The position numbers and the translations under genes were made by a program. The notes beneath the pieces were generated by a model. The model saw nothing but the letters and a program-made list of their open reading frames with translations. It was not told the DNA's origin and searched no databases. Shown one piece after another: positions 1 through 8,067 of a stretch of DNA of 64,000 bases; positions within the stretch are counted from its first letter, which is position 1, and each line of letters begins with the position of its first letter. Source of the DNA: Sphingobium sp. C100 (lineage in GTDB: Bacteria; Pseudomonadota; Alphaproteobacteria; Sphingomonadales; Sphingomonadaceae); NCBI RefSeq assembly GCF_000508185.1, contig NZ_AYOY01000143.1, forward strand, positions 44,597 through 108,596, given 5' to 3'.

Positions 1-354
1 CTGCTTGGTCGGGTGATCGGCATTAACAAGGCGAAGGAACTGTGCTTCACCGCGCGCAAGGTGCTGGCCGATGAAGCCAAGGCGCTGGGTATCGTCAACC
101 ATGTCGTGCCGCACGACCAACTCATGGGCGAGGCGCGGGCTACCGCAGCCAGGATCGTCGCTGGGTCGCCCACGGCGCTGGCCATGACCAAGACGTTGCT
201 GAACAAGGCCAGCAATTCCACGCTCGACCAGATGCTGGAATATGAAAGCTACGCCCAAACCGTCGCCTATCTGACGCCGGAATATAAAGAAGGGGTGCAG
301 GCGTTCCGCGAGAAGCGCGCACCCGATTTTGCCGCAGCGGCAGCAAGGGGCTGA
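1..354 (+). CDS. enoyl-CoA hydratase/isomerase family protein, C-terminal part
   Basis: Partial gene cut by the left window edge; the reading frame is open from base 1 and ends with TGA. The 117 visible residues have the typical crotonase C-terminus: the segment with DEAKALGIVNHVVP, which in this family follows the second active-site loop, then the trimerisation helices ending in EGVQAFREKRAPDF. The catalytic glutamates lie upstream of the window, so hydratase and isomerase cannot be told apart. It is followed 3 bp later by an acyl-CoA dehydrogenase and is therefore probably part of a beta-oxidation operon that begins outside the window. Confidence 0.85.
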   Translation: MLGRVIGINKAKELCFTARKVLADEAKALGIVNHVVPHDQLMGEARATAARIVAGSPTALAMTKTLLNKASNSTLDQMLEYESYAQTVAYLTPEYKEGVQAFREKRAPDFAAAAARG

Positions 355-357
355 ATC

Positions 358-1548
358 ATGGACTTCAGCTACAGCCCGCAGGAGGAGAGGTTTCGCGCGG
401 AGCTTCGCGCTTGGCTGGCCGACGCCTTGCCGCGAGGCTGGGGCGAAACCGTGTTCGAACCGGAGGACGAGGACGAACGGGCGATGTTCCGCCTGGAGTG
501 GGAACGCAAGCTCCATTCGGGCGGCTGGAGCGGAATCAACTGGCCGGTGGAATATGGCGGGCGCGGCGCCACTCTGGTCGAGCGCGCGATCTTCGCCGAG
601 GAAATGGCGCGGGTCGGGGCGCCGGAAGGACTTAACATCATCGGCCATAACCTGGCTGGGCCGACGATCTTGCTGTTCGGCACGGAAGAACAGAAAAAAT
701 ATTTCCTGCCCCGCATCCTGTCGTCTGAAGATGTTTGGTGCCAGGGCTTTTCCGAACCCAATGCCGGGTCCGATCTGGCGTCGGTGCGCACGCGGGCCGA
801 GCGGCGCGGCGACAAGTTCATCGTCAATGGCCAGAAAATCTGGACGAGCTTCGCGCAATATTCGCAATGGTGCTTCGCGCTGGTGCGGACCGACCCGGAT
901 GCGCCCAAGCATAAGGGCCTGAGCTTTTTGCTGATCGACATGAAAAGTCCCGGCATATCGATCCGCCCGTTAAGGCAGATTTCAGGCGAGTGCGAGTTTA
1001 ACGAGACGTTCTTCGATGACGTCGAGGTGCCGGTGGAGAATATCGTCGGCGACATCAACGACGGGTGGCGGATTGCCATGACCACGCTCGCCTATGAGCG
1101 GGGGCCGGAGGACGCGCTCGGCCGCCAGATCCGCTTCAGCCAGGAACTGGAAAAGCTGATCGGCACGACAGCCGCGACGCGGCGTGGCGATGCCATGCTG
1201 ATCGACGATCCGATCGTGCGGCAGAAGCTGGCGCGCGCGGTGACGGAGGTAGAGGTCATGCGCCTGAACGCGGTGCGGACCTTCAGCAAATATCTGAACG
1301 GCGACGATAGGGGGCCGGACGCATCCATCATCAAGCTCTATTGGAGCCATGCGGCGCAGAATATGTATGAGGCGGCGATGGACATATTGGGGCCGACGGC
1401 GCCGATCGCCGCGCCAGATCCGCTGAGTACCGGCGGTGGGCGATTCCAGTTAAGTTACCTGCAATCCAAGGCCTTCACCATTTATTCCGGTTCCTCGGAA
1501 ATCCAGCGTAACATCATCGGCGAGCGTATGCTCGGCCTGCCGCGTTAG
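358..1548 (+). CDS. acyl-CoA dehydrogenase, probable catalytic subunit
   Basis: Flavin-dependent alpha,beta-dehydrogenation of an acyl-CoA, 396 aa, a normal length for the family. The N-terminal helical domain, the middle beta domain (CQGFSEPNAGSDLAS and WTSFAQYS, the FAD-contacting segments) and the C-terminal helical domain are all present. The LAYERGPE segment carries a glutamate where isovaleryl-CoA-type enzymes have their catalytic base, while the C-terminal site used by medium-chain enzymes reads IYSGSSEIQR, without glutamate. This subunit therefore looks catalytically competent. The start follows the crotonase stop by 3 bp. A second, divergent dehydrogenase follows after 12 bp, as in the two-subunit dehydrogenases of steroid catabolism. 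Confidence 0.9.
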   Translation: MDFSYSPQEERFRAELRAWLADALPRGWGETVFEPEDEDERAMFRLEWERKLHSGGWSGINWPVEYGGRGATLVERAIFAEEMARVGAPEGLNIIGHNLAGPTILLFGTEEQKKYFLPRILSSEDVWCQGFSEPNAGSDLASVRTRAERRGDKFIVNGQKIWTSFAQYSQWCFALVRTDPDAPKHKGLSFLLIDMKSPGISIRPLRQISGECEFNETFFDDVEVPVENIVGDINDGWRIAMTTLAYERGPEDALGRQIRFSQELEKLIGTTAATRRGDAMLIDDPIVRQKLARAVTEVEVMRLNAVRTFSKYLNGDDRGPDASIIKLYWSHAAQNMYEAAMDILGPTAPIAAPDPLSTGGGRFQLSYLQSKAFTIYSGSSEIQRNIIGERMLGLPR

Positions 1549-1560
1549 GGGGACGGCGCC

Positions 1561-2685
1561 ATGAATTTCGGGTTCAATGAAGAACAGAAAAGCCTGGGCG
1601 AGACGGTTGCCGCCTTGCTGGCGGATTTTCCCGCGCTGACCACGCCGGATCCGGCCGAGGCGCGCGATCCTGCGGTCTGGCGCGCGTTGGCCGATCTTGG
1701 GCTTTTTGCGCTGTTGGTGCCTGAGGCGCATGGCGGGGTCGGACTGACGCTGGTCGATGTCGCGCTGGCGATCGAGGCGCTGGGTGCGGGCCTGGCGCCG
1801 CCGATCGCCGCCTCCACCCTGATCGCAACCGACATCATCGTGCGCGAAGGCACGGCCCAGCAGCAGGCGTCGCTGCTTCCGCGCATCGCGACGGGTGATT
1901 TGCGCATTGCACTGGCGGTGATGGAGAATGGTCAGGGTTATGATCCTGGGGCGGTGCAAACCGTCATGGGGGGCAATGGCATCACTGGATCGAAGATATT
2001 GGTGCCGGACGCGGATGTCGCCGACCTGCTGCTGGTTGTAGCGCGTGTCGATGGCCGCGTGGGCCTTGTCCTGGTTGCGCATGATGCGCGGGGCGTGTCG
2101 ATCCGGCATCATGCCGATATCGATCCGTCGAGCGGCCTTTGCGAAGTGACGCTCGACGGGGCAGCGCTGATGGACGGGGCGGTGATTGGTCATGCGGGAT
2201 CGGGCGATGCCGTCACCCGCCTGATGGATGCCGGGGCGATCGTCTATGCCGGCATGGCGATGGGCATGGCCGGAAGGATGCTGGACACGGCGGTCGATTA
2301 TGCCAAGACGCGCGTTCAGTTCGGCCAGCCAATCGGTGCGTTTCAGTCGATCAAGCATCGCTGCGCCGACATGGCCGTGGCGGTCGAGGCGGGGCGGTCA
2401 GCGGCCTATTATGCCTTTTGGACGGCGGCGGAAAATGTGCCCGATCGCAGTCGCGCCGCGTCCATGGCCAAGGCCTATTGCGGCGAGGTCGCTCGCGACG
2501 TCTGCAACGAAACCGTGCAGATTCATGGTGGCATGGGTTTCACCTGGGAATTGGGGCTGCATCGCTTTTTGCGCCGGACAAAGGTGCTGGAGCATGGCTT
2601 TGGCAATCATGTCTGGCATTATGAGCGGATCATGGTGGAAACGCTGGCGGTGCAATCTGCGGTCGAGGCCGCACGTGCGGCCTGA
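1561..2685 (+). CDS. acyl-CoA dehydrogenase, possible non-catalytic partner subunit
   Basis: 374 aa acyl-CoA dehydrogenase fold, divergent from the preceding gene. The C-terminal domain is recognisable from QFGQPIGAFQSIKHRCADM and QIHGGMGFTWE. Neither usual position for the catalytic glutamate is clearly filled: the segment matching YER of the neighbour reads GAIVYAG, and the late segment reads KVLEHGFG instead of YEGTS. In steroid-degrading bacteria adjacent dehydrogenase genes of this kind encode alpha2beta2 enzymes in which only one subunit is catalytic. The same arrangement is inferred here but not proven. Confidence 0.82.
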   Translation: MNFGFNEEQKSLGETVAALLADFPALTTPDPAEARDPAVWRALADLGLFALLVPEAHGGVGLTLVDVALAIEALGAGLAPPIAASTLIATDIIVREGTAQQQASLLPRIATGDLRIALAVMENGQGYDPGAVQTVMGGNGITGSKILVPDADVADLLLVVARVDGRVGLVLVAHDARGVSIRHHADIDPSSGLCEVTLDGAALMDGAVIGHAGSGDAVTRLMDAGAIVYAGMAMGMAGRMLDTAVDYAKTRVQFGQPIGAFQSIKHRCADMAVAVEAGRSAAYYAFWTAAENVPDRSRAASMAKAYCGEVARDVCNETVQIHGGMGFTWELGLHRFLRRTKVLEHGFGNHVWHYERIMVETLAVQSAVEAARAA

Positions 2686-2688
2686 CGG

Positions 2689-3207
2689 ATGGGCCTTTCA
2701 TCGGATGGTGTGGACCAGATGAGCGAACAATTGCTGCGTGACATCGAGATTCTGGCGGACTTGTTCAAGGCCGGCGGCTGGACCGAGTTGCGGGTCGAAA
2801 GCGGCGCGATCAGCCTGCTTCTGTCAAAGGACAAGGCGACGCTGTCGCTGGATGGGGGGCACCAGGCGGCAGTGTCGGTTGCCGCTGCACCTCCCGTCGT
2901 GGAAGATATGCCGGTGCAATCGGCATCAGACGGCATAGGCGCCAGCGCCGGGCCGATTGACCCGGCCTGGACGGCGGTGAAAGCGCCCAATCTAGGCACC
3001 TTCTATCGATCGCCAAAGCCCGGATCGCCCCCCTTTGTCGAAGTGGGCCAACGGGTCGAGGCACAAAGCGAACTCTGTCTGATCGAGGTGATGAAGCTTT
3101 TCACCTCGGTAAAGGCAGGAGTCGCCGGAACCGTCCGGCATGTTGCCGTGGCCGACGCCGATCTGGTCGAGGGCGGACAACCGCTCTTCTACATCGCGTG
3201 CGATTGA
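2689..3207 (+). CDS. biotin carboxyl carrier protein (AccB-like), copy 1
   Basis: Small biotin-carrying subunit of a biotin-dependent carboxylase. Residues about 11-50 form an AccB-like N-terminal element, followed by a variable linker. The biotinyl domain starts near residue 97 and contains NLGTFYRSPKPG, the AccB-type thumb, and the biotinylation motif IEVMKLF with Lys136. It lies in an operon just upstream of a pyruvate-carboxylase-like carboxyltransferase and presumably delivers carboxybiotin to it. No biotin carboxylase gene is adjacent; the only one in the window is at 37.2 kb, beside a second carrier. An alternative ATG at 2719 would shorten the protein by ten residues; neither start has a strong ribosome binding site. 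Confidence 0.9.
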   Translation: MGLSSDGVDQMSEQLLRDIEILADLFKAGGWTELRVESGAISLLLSKDKATLSLDGGHQAAVSVAAAPPVVEDMPVQSASDGIGASAGPIDPAWTAVKAPNLGTFYRSPKPGSPPFVEVGQRVEAQSELCLIEVMKLFTSVKAGVAGTVRHVAVADADLVEGGQPLFYIACD

Positions 3208-3252
3208 AAATTCTGAAAGACGCGCCGGACGGCCGCGGGAGAGTATAAGCGA

Positions 3253-4713
3253 ATGGCTCATATCGAATTTCTCGACGAAACGATGCGCGACGGGCAGCAG
3301 AGCCTGTGGGGCCTGCGTATGCGCGCCGGCATGGCGCTGCCGGTGTCGCCGCTGATCGACAAGACCGGGTTCAAGACGATCGACCTGACCGGCGGCGGGA
3401 TGCTGGACGTGCTCACGCGCTATTGTCAGGAAAATTACTGGGAGGGGCTGGACCTGCTGGTCGCCTCCATGCCCAACACGCCGCTGCGCGCGGGCCTGCG
3501 CGCCAACGCCAACGTCACGTTCAGCGTCAGCCCGCGCGCGCTGATGGACCTGTGGGTTCGTCGGCTGTGCGCGCATGGCGTGCGGTCTTTCTGGATCTAC
3601 GATGTGCTGTTCGGCTTCGACAATATGTTGCGCCTGGCCAAGGTCGCGAAGGAAAGCGACGCCTGGGTGGCGGCCGCCGTCATGTTCGCGCTCTCGCCTG
3701 TCCATACCGACGAATATTATGCACAGAAGGTGCGCGTGCTGGCCGCCAGCCCGGACGTGGACAGCATCCTGCTCTACGATACGGCCGGGGTGCTGGAGAA
3801 GGAGCGGCTTCAGACGCTGATGCCCGGCATCGTGGCGGCGGCCAATGGCAAGCCCATCGAGTTCCACGCCAACAACCTGCTGGGCATGACGGCGAAGGCC
3901 TATCTGGACGCAGTGGACCTGGGTGTGTCCGTCCTCCACACCGCCAGCAAGCCGATGGCGAACGGCCCGTCCGTTCCCGCAACCGAGACGATGGTGCGCA
4001 ATATCGAACTGAAGGGCCATACCCATAATCTGGACAGCAGCCTGTTCCAGCCGGTGGCCGATCATTTTCGCGCCGTCGGCAAGGCGGCCGGCTTCCTGGT
4101 CGACCAATATGCCGAATATGACGTCTTCTCGATCGAGCATCAGATTCCCGGCGGGATGATGGGGACATTCAAGGCGCAGCTTGCCATGCACAATATGACC
4201 GATAGGATCGGCGATGTGCTGGCGGAGGTCGCGGCTGTGCGCAAGGATCTGGGCTATCCGGGCATGGCGACGCCGTTCAGCCAGCTTGTCGGCATCCAGG
4301 CGGTGCTGAATATCGTCACTGGCGAGCGTTATGGCACCGTACCGGACGAGGTCGTGCAATATGCCGCCGGCTTCTATGGCGAAACGGTCGCGCCGATCGA
4401 CGCCAATGTGCTGGACCGCATCATGGGCAGCGCACGAGCCAAGGAAGTGCTCGACAACCCGCCGCCCGATCCGGACCTGGCCGAGCTGATGAAGCAATAT
4501 GGCACGCAGGACGAGGATGAATTGATCCTGCGCGCTACCGTGCCGCAGGCGGACATCGACAAGATGCGCGCGTCCGGGCCGGTCCGGCGTGATTATCCGC
4601 TGCTGTCGTCGCCCGAACTGGAACAGATGCGCAAGCTGATGCAGGTCGCCACCATGCCGGTGGTCGAGTTGAAGTCGGCCGGCCTCAACCTCAGCCTGCG
4701 GCGCGATAGCTGA
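3253..4713 (+). CDS. biotin-dependent carboxyltransferase, pyruvate carboxylase/oxaloacetate decarboxylase-alpha type, with altered metal site
   Basis: 486 aa protein with an HMGL-like TIM barrel (residues about 1-270) followed by the conserved PYC_OADA domain (about 280-410; signatures EHQIPGGMMGT, DLGYPGMATPFSQLVG, VLNIVTGERY). The opening LDETMRDGQQSLWGLR matches the pyruvate carboxylase active-site start, including metal ligand Asp8. However, the carbamylated lysine of known enzymes (K-D-M-A-G) is Tyr175 here (L-Y-D-T-A-G). The His-x-His metal pair reads His205-Ala-Asn207. It has no biotinyl domain of its own and must use the separate carriers. Known relatives act on pyruvate or oxaloacetate; the substrate here is unknown. 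The start has GGGAGAG ten bases upstream. Confidence 0.85.
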   Translation: MAHIEFLDETMRDGQQSLWGLRMRAGMALPVSPLIDKTGFKTIDLTGGGMLDVLTRYCQENYWEGLDLLVASMPNTPLRAGLRANANVTFSVSPRALMDLWVRRLCAHGVRSFWIYDVLFGFDNMLRLAKVAKESDAWVAAAVMFALSPVHTDEYYAQKVRVLAASPDVDSILLYDTAGVLEKERLQTLMPGIVAAANGKPIEFHANNLLGMTAKAYLDAVDLGVSVLHTASKPMANGPSVPATETMVRNIELKGHTHNLDSSLFQPVADHFRAVGKAAGFLVDQYAEYDVFSIEHQIPGGMMGTFKAQLAMHNMTDRIGDVLAEVAAVRKDLGYPGMATPFSQLVGIQAVLNIVTGERYGTVPDEVVQYAAGFYGETVAPIDANVLDRIMGSARAKEVLDNPPPDPDLAELMKQYGTQDEDELILRATVPQADIDKMRASGPVRRDYPLLSSPELEQMRKLMQVATMPVVELKSAGLNLSLRRDS

Positions 4714-5723
4714 TGCGCCGCTATGTCGTGACGCCGGGCGAGGGGATCGGGGGGCTGAGGATCGAGACGGCCGCGCCGCCTCAACCGGCGCGCGGTCAAG
4801 TGCTGGTGGCGATGAAGGCCGCGTCGCTCAACTATCGCGATCTCATGATCCTGGGCGGCCAATATCCTGGCATGGATGCCACCCCTGTGGTCCCGTTGTC
4901 CGATGGCACTGGGGAGGTGATCGCGATCGGCGAAGGCGTGTCCCGGTTCGCGGTCGGCGACCGGGTTGCTGGCATATTCCTGCAAAGCTGGGCGGGCGGC
5001 ACGATCACGGATGCTGATATCGGCTCGGCGCTGGGCGGTGGAATCGACGGCGTGCTCGCGGAACAATGCCTGTTCAGCGAACAGGGGCTTGTCGCGATTC
5101 CCGACCATCTGACCTATGAGCAGGCCGCGACGCTACCTTGTGCTGGCGTGACCGCGTGGAACGCGCTGTTCGGCGCGCGTTCGCTAATCGCGGGGCAGAC
5201 GGTGCTGACACTGGGGACCGGCGGCGTTTCGATGTTCGCCATACAATTCGCGCTGGCGGCGGGCGCACGCGTCATCGCCACCTCCTCGAGCGACGCGAAA
5301 CTGGCGCGTGTTCGCGACATGGGCGTGGCGGACACGATCAATTATAGCGCCACGCCCGAATGGGGCGCGGAAACCCGGCGGCTGACCGGGGGCCGCGGCG
5401 TCGATACAGTGGTCGAAGTCGGCGGCCCCGGCACGCTCGCCAAGTCGATAGAGGCAACGGCGCGCGACGGCATCGTGCAATTGATCGGCGTGCTGTCCTT
5501 TGCGCAGATCGACCCGCTGCCGATCCTGACGAGCGGTATCACGGTGCGCGGCTTCATGGTGGGACCGCGCGAGATGTTCGAGGCGATGAACCGTGCGATC
5601 AGCCAGCACAAAATCGTGCCGGTGATCGACCGCGTCTTCCCATTCGAAGACGCGGCGGCGGCCTATGCCCATATCCAGTCCGCCGGGCATTTCGGAAAGG
5701 TGGTCATTCGCATCGCCGACTAA
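4713..5723 (+). CDS. zinc-independent medium-chain dehydrogenase/reductase (quinone oxidoreductase-like)
   Basis: 336 aa MDR-superfamily NAD(P)H oxidoreductase. The N-terminal GroES-like domain carries SLNYRDLMILGGQYPG and the VGDRVAG segment. The Rossmann domain has LTLGTGGVSMFAIQFA. The cysteines of the structural zinc lobe are absent, which places it with the Qor/enoyl reductase side of the family. Its start overlaps the carboxyltransferase stop as TGATG, so the two are translationally coupled. A role in reducing or oxidising an intermediate of the carboxyltransferase pathway is inferred from context only. It is the last gene of the left operon and converges on the minus-strand operon with only 6 bp between stops. 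Confidence 0.82.
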   Translation: MRRYVVTPGEGIGGLRIETAAPPQPARGQVLVAMKAASLNYRDLMILGGQYPGMDATPVVPLSDGTGEVIAIGEGVSRFAVGDRVAGIFLQSWAGGTITDADIGSALGGGIDGVLAEQCLFSEQGLVAIPDHLTYEQAATLPCAGVTAWNALFGARSLIAGQTVLTLGTGGVSMFAIQFALAAGARVIATSSSDAKLARVRDMGVADTINYSATPEWGAETRRLTGGRGVDTVVEVGGPGTLAKSIEATARDGIVQLIGVLSFAQIDPLPILTSGITVRGFMVGPREMFEAMNRAISQHKIVPVIDRVFPFEDAAAAYAHIQSAGHFGKVVIRIAD

Positions 5724-5729
5724 CGCGCC

Positions 5730-6476
5730 TTAGCGCGCCAGATAGCCGCCATCGACGGGATAATAGGTGCCGGTCATGAAGCTGGCGAGCGGCGAGACGA
5801 GGAAGCAGACGGCGGCGGCAATCTCCTCGGGCTGGGCGATGCGTCCGAGCGCGTGCATGGCTGCAATTTCCTGCATCCTGTCCCGCGTCGCCGCCTGGAG
5901 CAGCGGGGTTTCGACATAGCCCGGACCGACGGCGTTGACGCGAATGCCCATTGGCGCACCCTCCAGCGCTGCTGCCTTGGTCAGGCCTACGATAGCGTGC
6001 TTGCACGTGGTATAAGCCGATGCGCCGGCCGCCGCCACGGCGGACATGACTGACCCGATATTGACGACGGCGCCGCCGCCAGCATCGCGCATTGCCGGGA
6101 TTTCGGCTTTGAGGCTGAGGAACACGCCGTCCATGTTGACGGACGCCACGCGCCGCCATTCCGCGAAGGGCAGTTCGCTGATCGGCGTATGCGTGCTGGT
6201 GACGCCGGCGTTGTTGACGGCGATGTGGAGCGCGCCGAATTGCTGACGGGCAAAGTCCACCATGGCGAAGCAGGACGCCTCATCCGCCGTGTCAGCCGCC
6301 GTGCCGGCCACATTCGGGCCGAGCGTGGCGGCCAGCGCCCGCGCTGCGTCACCGTTGAGGTCCGCGATCACCACCTTCGCCCCGGCGGCGAGCAGCGCCT
6401 CCACGCAGGATTTGCCGATGCCCGATGCGCCGCCCGTGACCAGGGCGACCTTGTCCGTCAGATCAATGGGGGTCAT
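5730..6476 (-). CDS. SDR family NAD(P)-dependent oxidoreductase
   Basis: 248 aa classical short-chain dehydrogenase: cofactor motif TGGASGIG near residue 15, NNAGV, and catalytic Tyr/Lys in SAYTTCKHA. An acidic residue at the end of the second strand (VVIADLN) suggests NAD(H) preference. It is the last gene of a seven-gene minus-strand operon; its ATG overlaps the stop of the upstream hydrolase by four bases (ATGA). Probably an alcohol or ketone interconversion in the pathway. Substrate unknown. Confidence 0.88.
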   Translation of the reverse strand: MTPIDLTDKVALVTGGASGIGKSCVEALLAAGAKVVIADLNGDAARALAATLGPNVAGTAADTADEASCFAMVDFARQQFGALHIAVNNAGVTSTHTPISELPFAEWRRVASVNMDGVFLSLKAEIPAMRDAGGGAVVNIGSVMSAVAAAGASAYTTCKHAIVGLTKAAALEGAPMGIRVNAVGPGYVETPLLQAATRDRMQEIAAMHALGRIAQPEEIAAAVCFLVSPLASFMTGTYYPVDGGYLAR

Positions 6477-7309
6477 GTCTTCTGCCTTATCGTTGGATCT
6501 TCGCTTGCCAGTTCGAGGATGAAGTCCTCGATCGGCCGGTTTACCCGGCGCGGGTTGCTGAGGTTCACCGCATGAGGTCCGCCTGGCACCAGCGTCACCA
6601 CGCGCGGATCGGGAACAGCCTGGGCTGTCAGCAGTCCCAGTTCGTGCGAGGTGGCAAGGTCGGCGAGGCCGTGGATCACCGCGACCGGCATGGTGACCTC
6701 CGCCAGCCGGTGGAACAGCGGATCGATCGATGCGAGCGCGCCGGTCGCGTCGCGCACCTGCGCCTTCGACATGCGCGACCAGGCGTCATGCCAGTGGGCA
6801 TGGTCGATCCCTGGCCCCAGAATGAAATCACCCAGGAAGGTGAGCTTTTCGATGTCCGGGCCGTTCTCGATCCAGTCGCCGATATGGCGGGCAAAGCTGT
6901 CGTCGTCGCTCTTGGGTGCTTCGCCCGCCTGGGTCGAAAGTTGCACCAGTCCGTGAAACCGCTCCGGCGCGAGCAACGCGGCGCGCATCCCGACCAGGCC
7001 CCCCTGGCTCATGCCGACATGGATCACCTTGTCGAGGCCGAGCGCGTCCATCATCGCCAGCATGTCGCGCGCCGAATCCCAATAGTCGAACGGCCCGTCC
7101 CAGACCGTATCGCCATGCGCCCGCGCGTCCCATGCGATGCAGCGCCAGCGGTCGTGAAAATAGTCGAGTTGCGGCGCGAACATTGATCGGTTCATCATAT
7201 AACCATGACTGAACAATATGGCGGTGCCGCCGCCGCCGCTATCGTCGAGTGCGACGGTCGCGCCTGTGGGTAAGGATAATGTCTGCACGCCGCTCTCTCC
7301 CGCTTGCAT
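6473..7309 (-). CDS. alpha/beta hydrolase
   Basis: 278 aa alpha/beta-hydrolase fold protein. Visible elements are the oxyanion-region SHGYMMN, the nucleophile elbow GMSQGG with a serine, an acid loop around HGLADLATS, and the catalytic histidine in GGPHAVN. It resembles 3-oxoadipate enol-lactonase and lactone or ester hydrolases in general. The start overlaps the stop of the upstream SDR as TGATG, and the end overlaps the next SDR by four bases. Placement between two SDRs and near an OYE-like enzyme suggests hydrolysis of a lactone, ester or beta-diketone intermediate, which is inference. Confidence 0.82.
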   Translation of the reverse strand: MQAGESGVQTLSLPTGATVALDDSGGGGTAILFSHGYMMNRSMFAPQLDYFHDRWRCIAWDARAHGDTVWDGPFDYWDSARDMLAMMDALGLDKVIHVGMSQGGLVGMRAALLAPERFHGLVQLSTQAGEAPKSDDDSFARHIGDWIENGPDIEKLTFLGDFILGPGIDHAHWHDAWSRMSKAQVRDATGALASIDPLFHRLAEVTMPVAVIHGLADLATSHELGLLTAQAVPDPRVVTLVPGGPHAVNLSNPRRVNRPIEDFILELASEDPTIRQKT

Positions 7310-8067
7310 CAGATTGCCGATATGCCGCCGTCAACCATATGGCAGGCGCCATTTACATAGGTGGAGGCGTCGGACAGCAAATAGGCGGCGGCCTGCGCGA
7401 CCTCCGCCATACGACCGAAGCGGCGGCTGGGGATCACCGCCATCCGCGCCCGCGCGCGTTCAGACGGTTCGCCCGGCTTGCTGCCCATGATCGCGTCGAT
7501 CATCCGTCCGTCGAGCGGGCCGGGGCAGAGCGCGTTGACGCGCAGCCCTGCTGGGCCATAGTCGATTGCGGCACAGCGCGTCAGACCGATCACCGCGTGC
7601 TTGCTGGCGACATAGGCGCTCATGCCAGCGGCGCCCTTGATCCCGCCGGTGCTGGCGATGTTGACGATCGACCCGCCCGGCGTCCGCATCCGGGGTATGC
7701 CATGCTTCATCCCCAGGAACACGCCGGTTACGTTGACGTCCATCACCCGGCGGAACAGGGCAGTATCAAGCGCATCGAGCGGCGTTGCTGCATTTTCGAT
7801 GCCCGCCCCGTTGACGAGGCCGCCGAGCGGTGTCTCCAGCGTCGCGAAGGCGCGAGCCACCGAGGCTTCGTCCGCGACATCGACGACGATCGTGCGCAGG
7901 CGAGGTGAGCCGGTCATGGCGTGGAGCGCGGCCGCGTCGCGGTCGATCGCGATGACATGGGCGCCAAGCTCCAGCAGCAGCGTGGTCATGGCCGCACCCA
8001 GCTCGCCTGCTGCGCCCACGACGGCGATGTGGCGGCCGTCCAGGTCGATGAGGGGGCGGCCTGTCAT
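7309..8067 (-). CDS. SDR family oxidoreductase
   Basis: 252 aa classical SDR with a slightly unusual cofactor loop (VVGAAGELG in place of TGxxxGIG), IDRD at the end of the second strand suggesting NAD(H), NGAGIEN for the usual NNAG, and catalytic SAYVASKHA. Its ATG overlaps the stop of the OYE-like gene by four bases, and its stop overlaps the hydrolase start. Part of the seven-gene operon; substrate unknown. Confidence 0.87.
   Translation of the reverse strand: MTGRPLIDLDGRHIAVVGAAGELGAAMTTLLLELGAHVIAIDRDAAALHAMTGSPRLRTIVVDVADEASVARAFATLETPLGGLVNGAGIENAATPLDALDTALFRRVMDVNVTGVFLGMKHGIPRMRTPGGSIVNIASTGGIKGAAGMSAYVASKHAVIGLTRCAAIDYGPAGLRVNALCPGPLDGRMIDAIMGSKPGEPSERARARMAVIPSRRFGRMAEVAQAAAYLLSDASTYVNGACHMVDGGISAI

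Noticed and set aside
2992..4497. A 501-codon minus-strand frame opposite the carboxyltransferase
   Set aside because: Histidine- and arginine-rich antisense translation typical of high-G+C DNA; no domain, and the plus-strand frame is clearly the gene.
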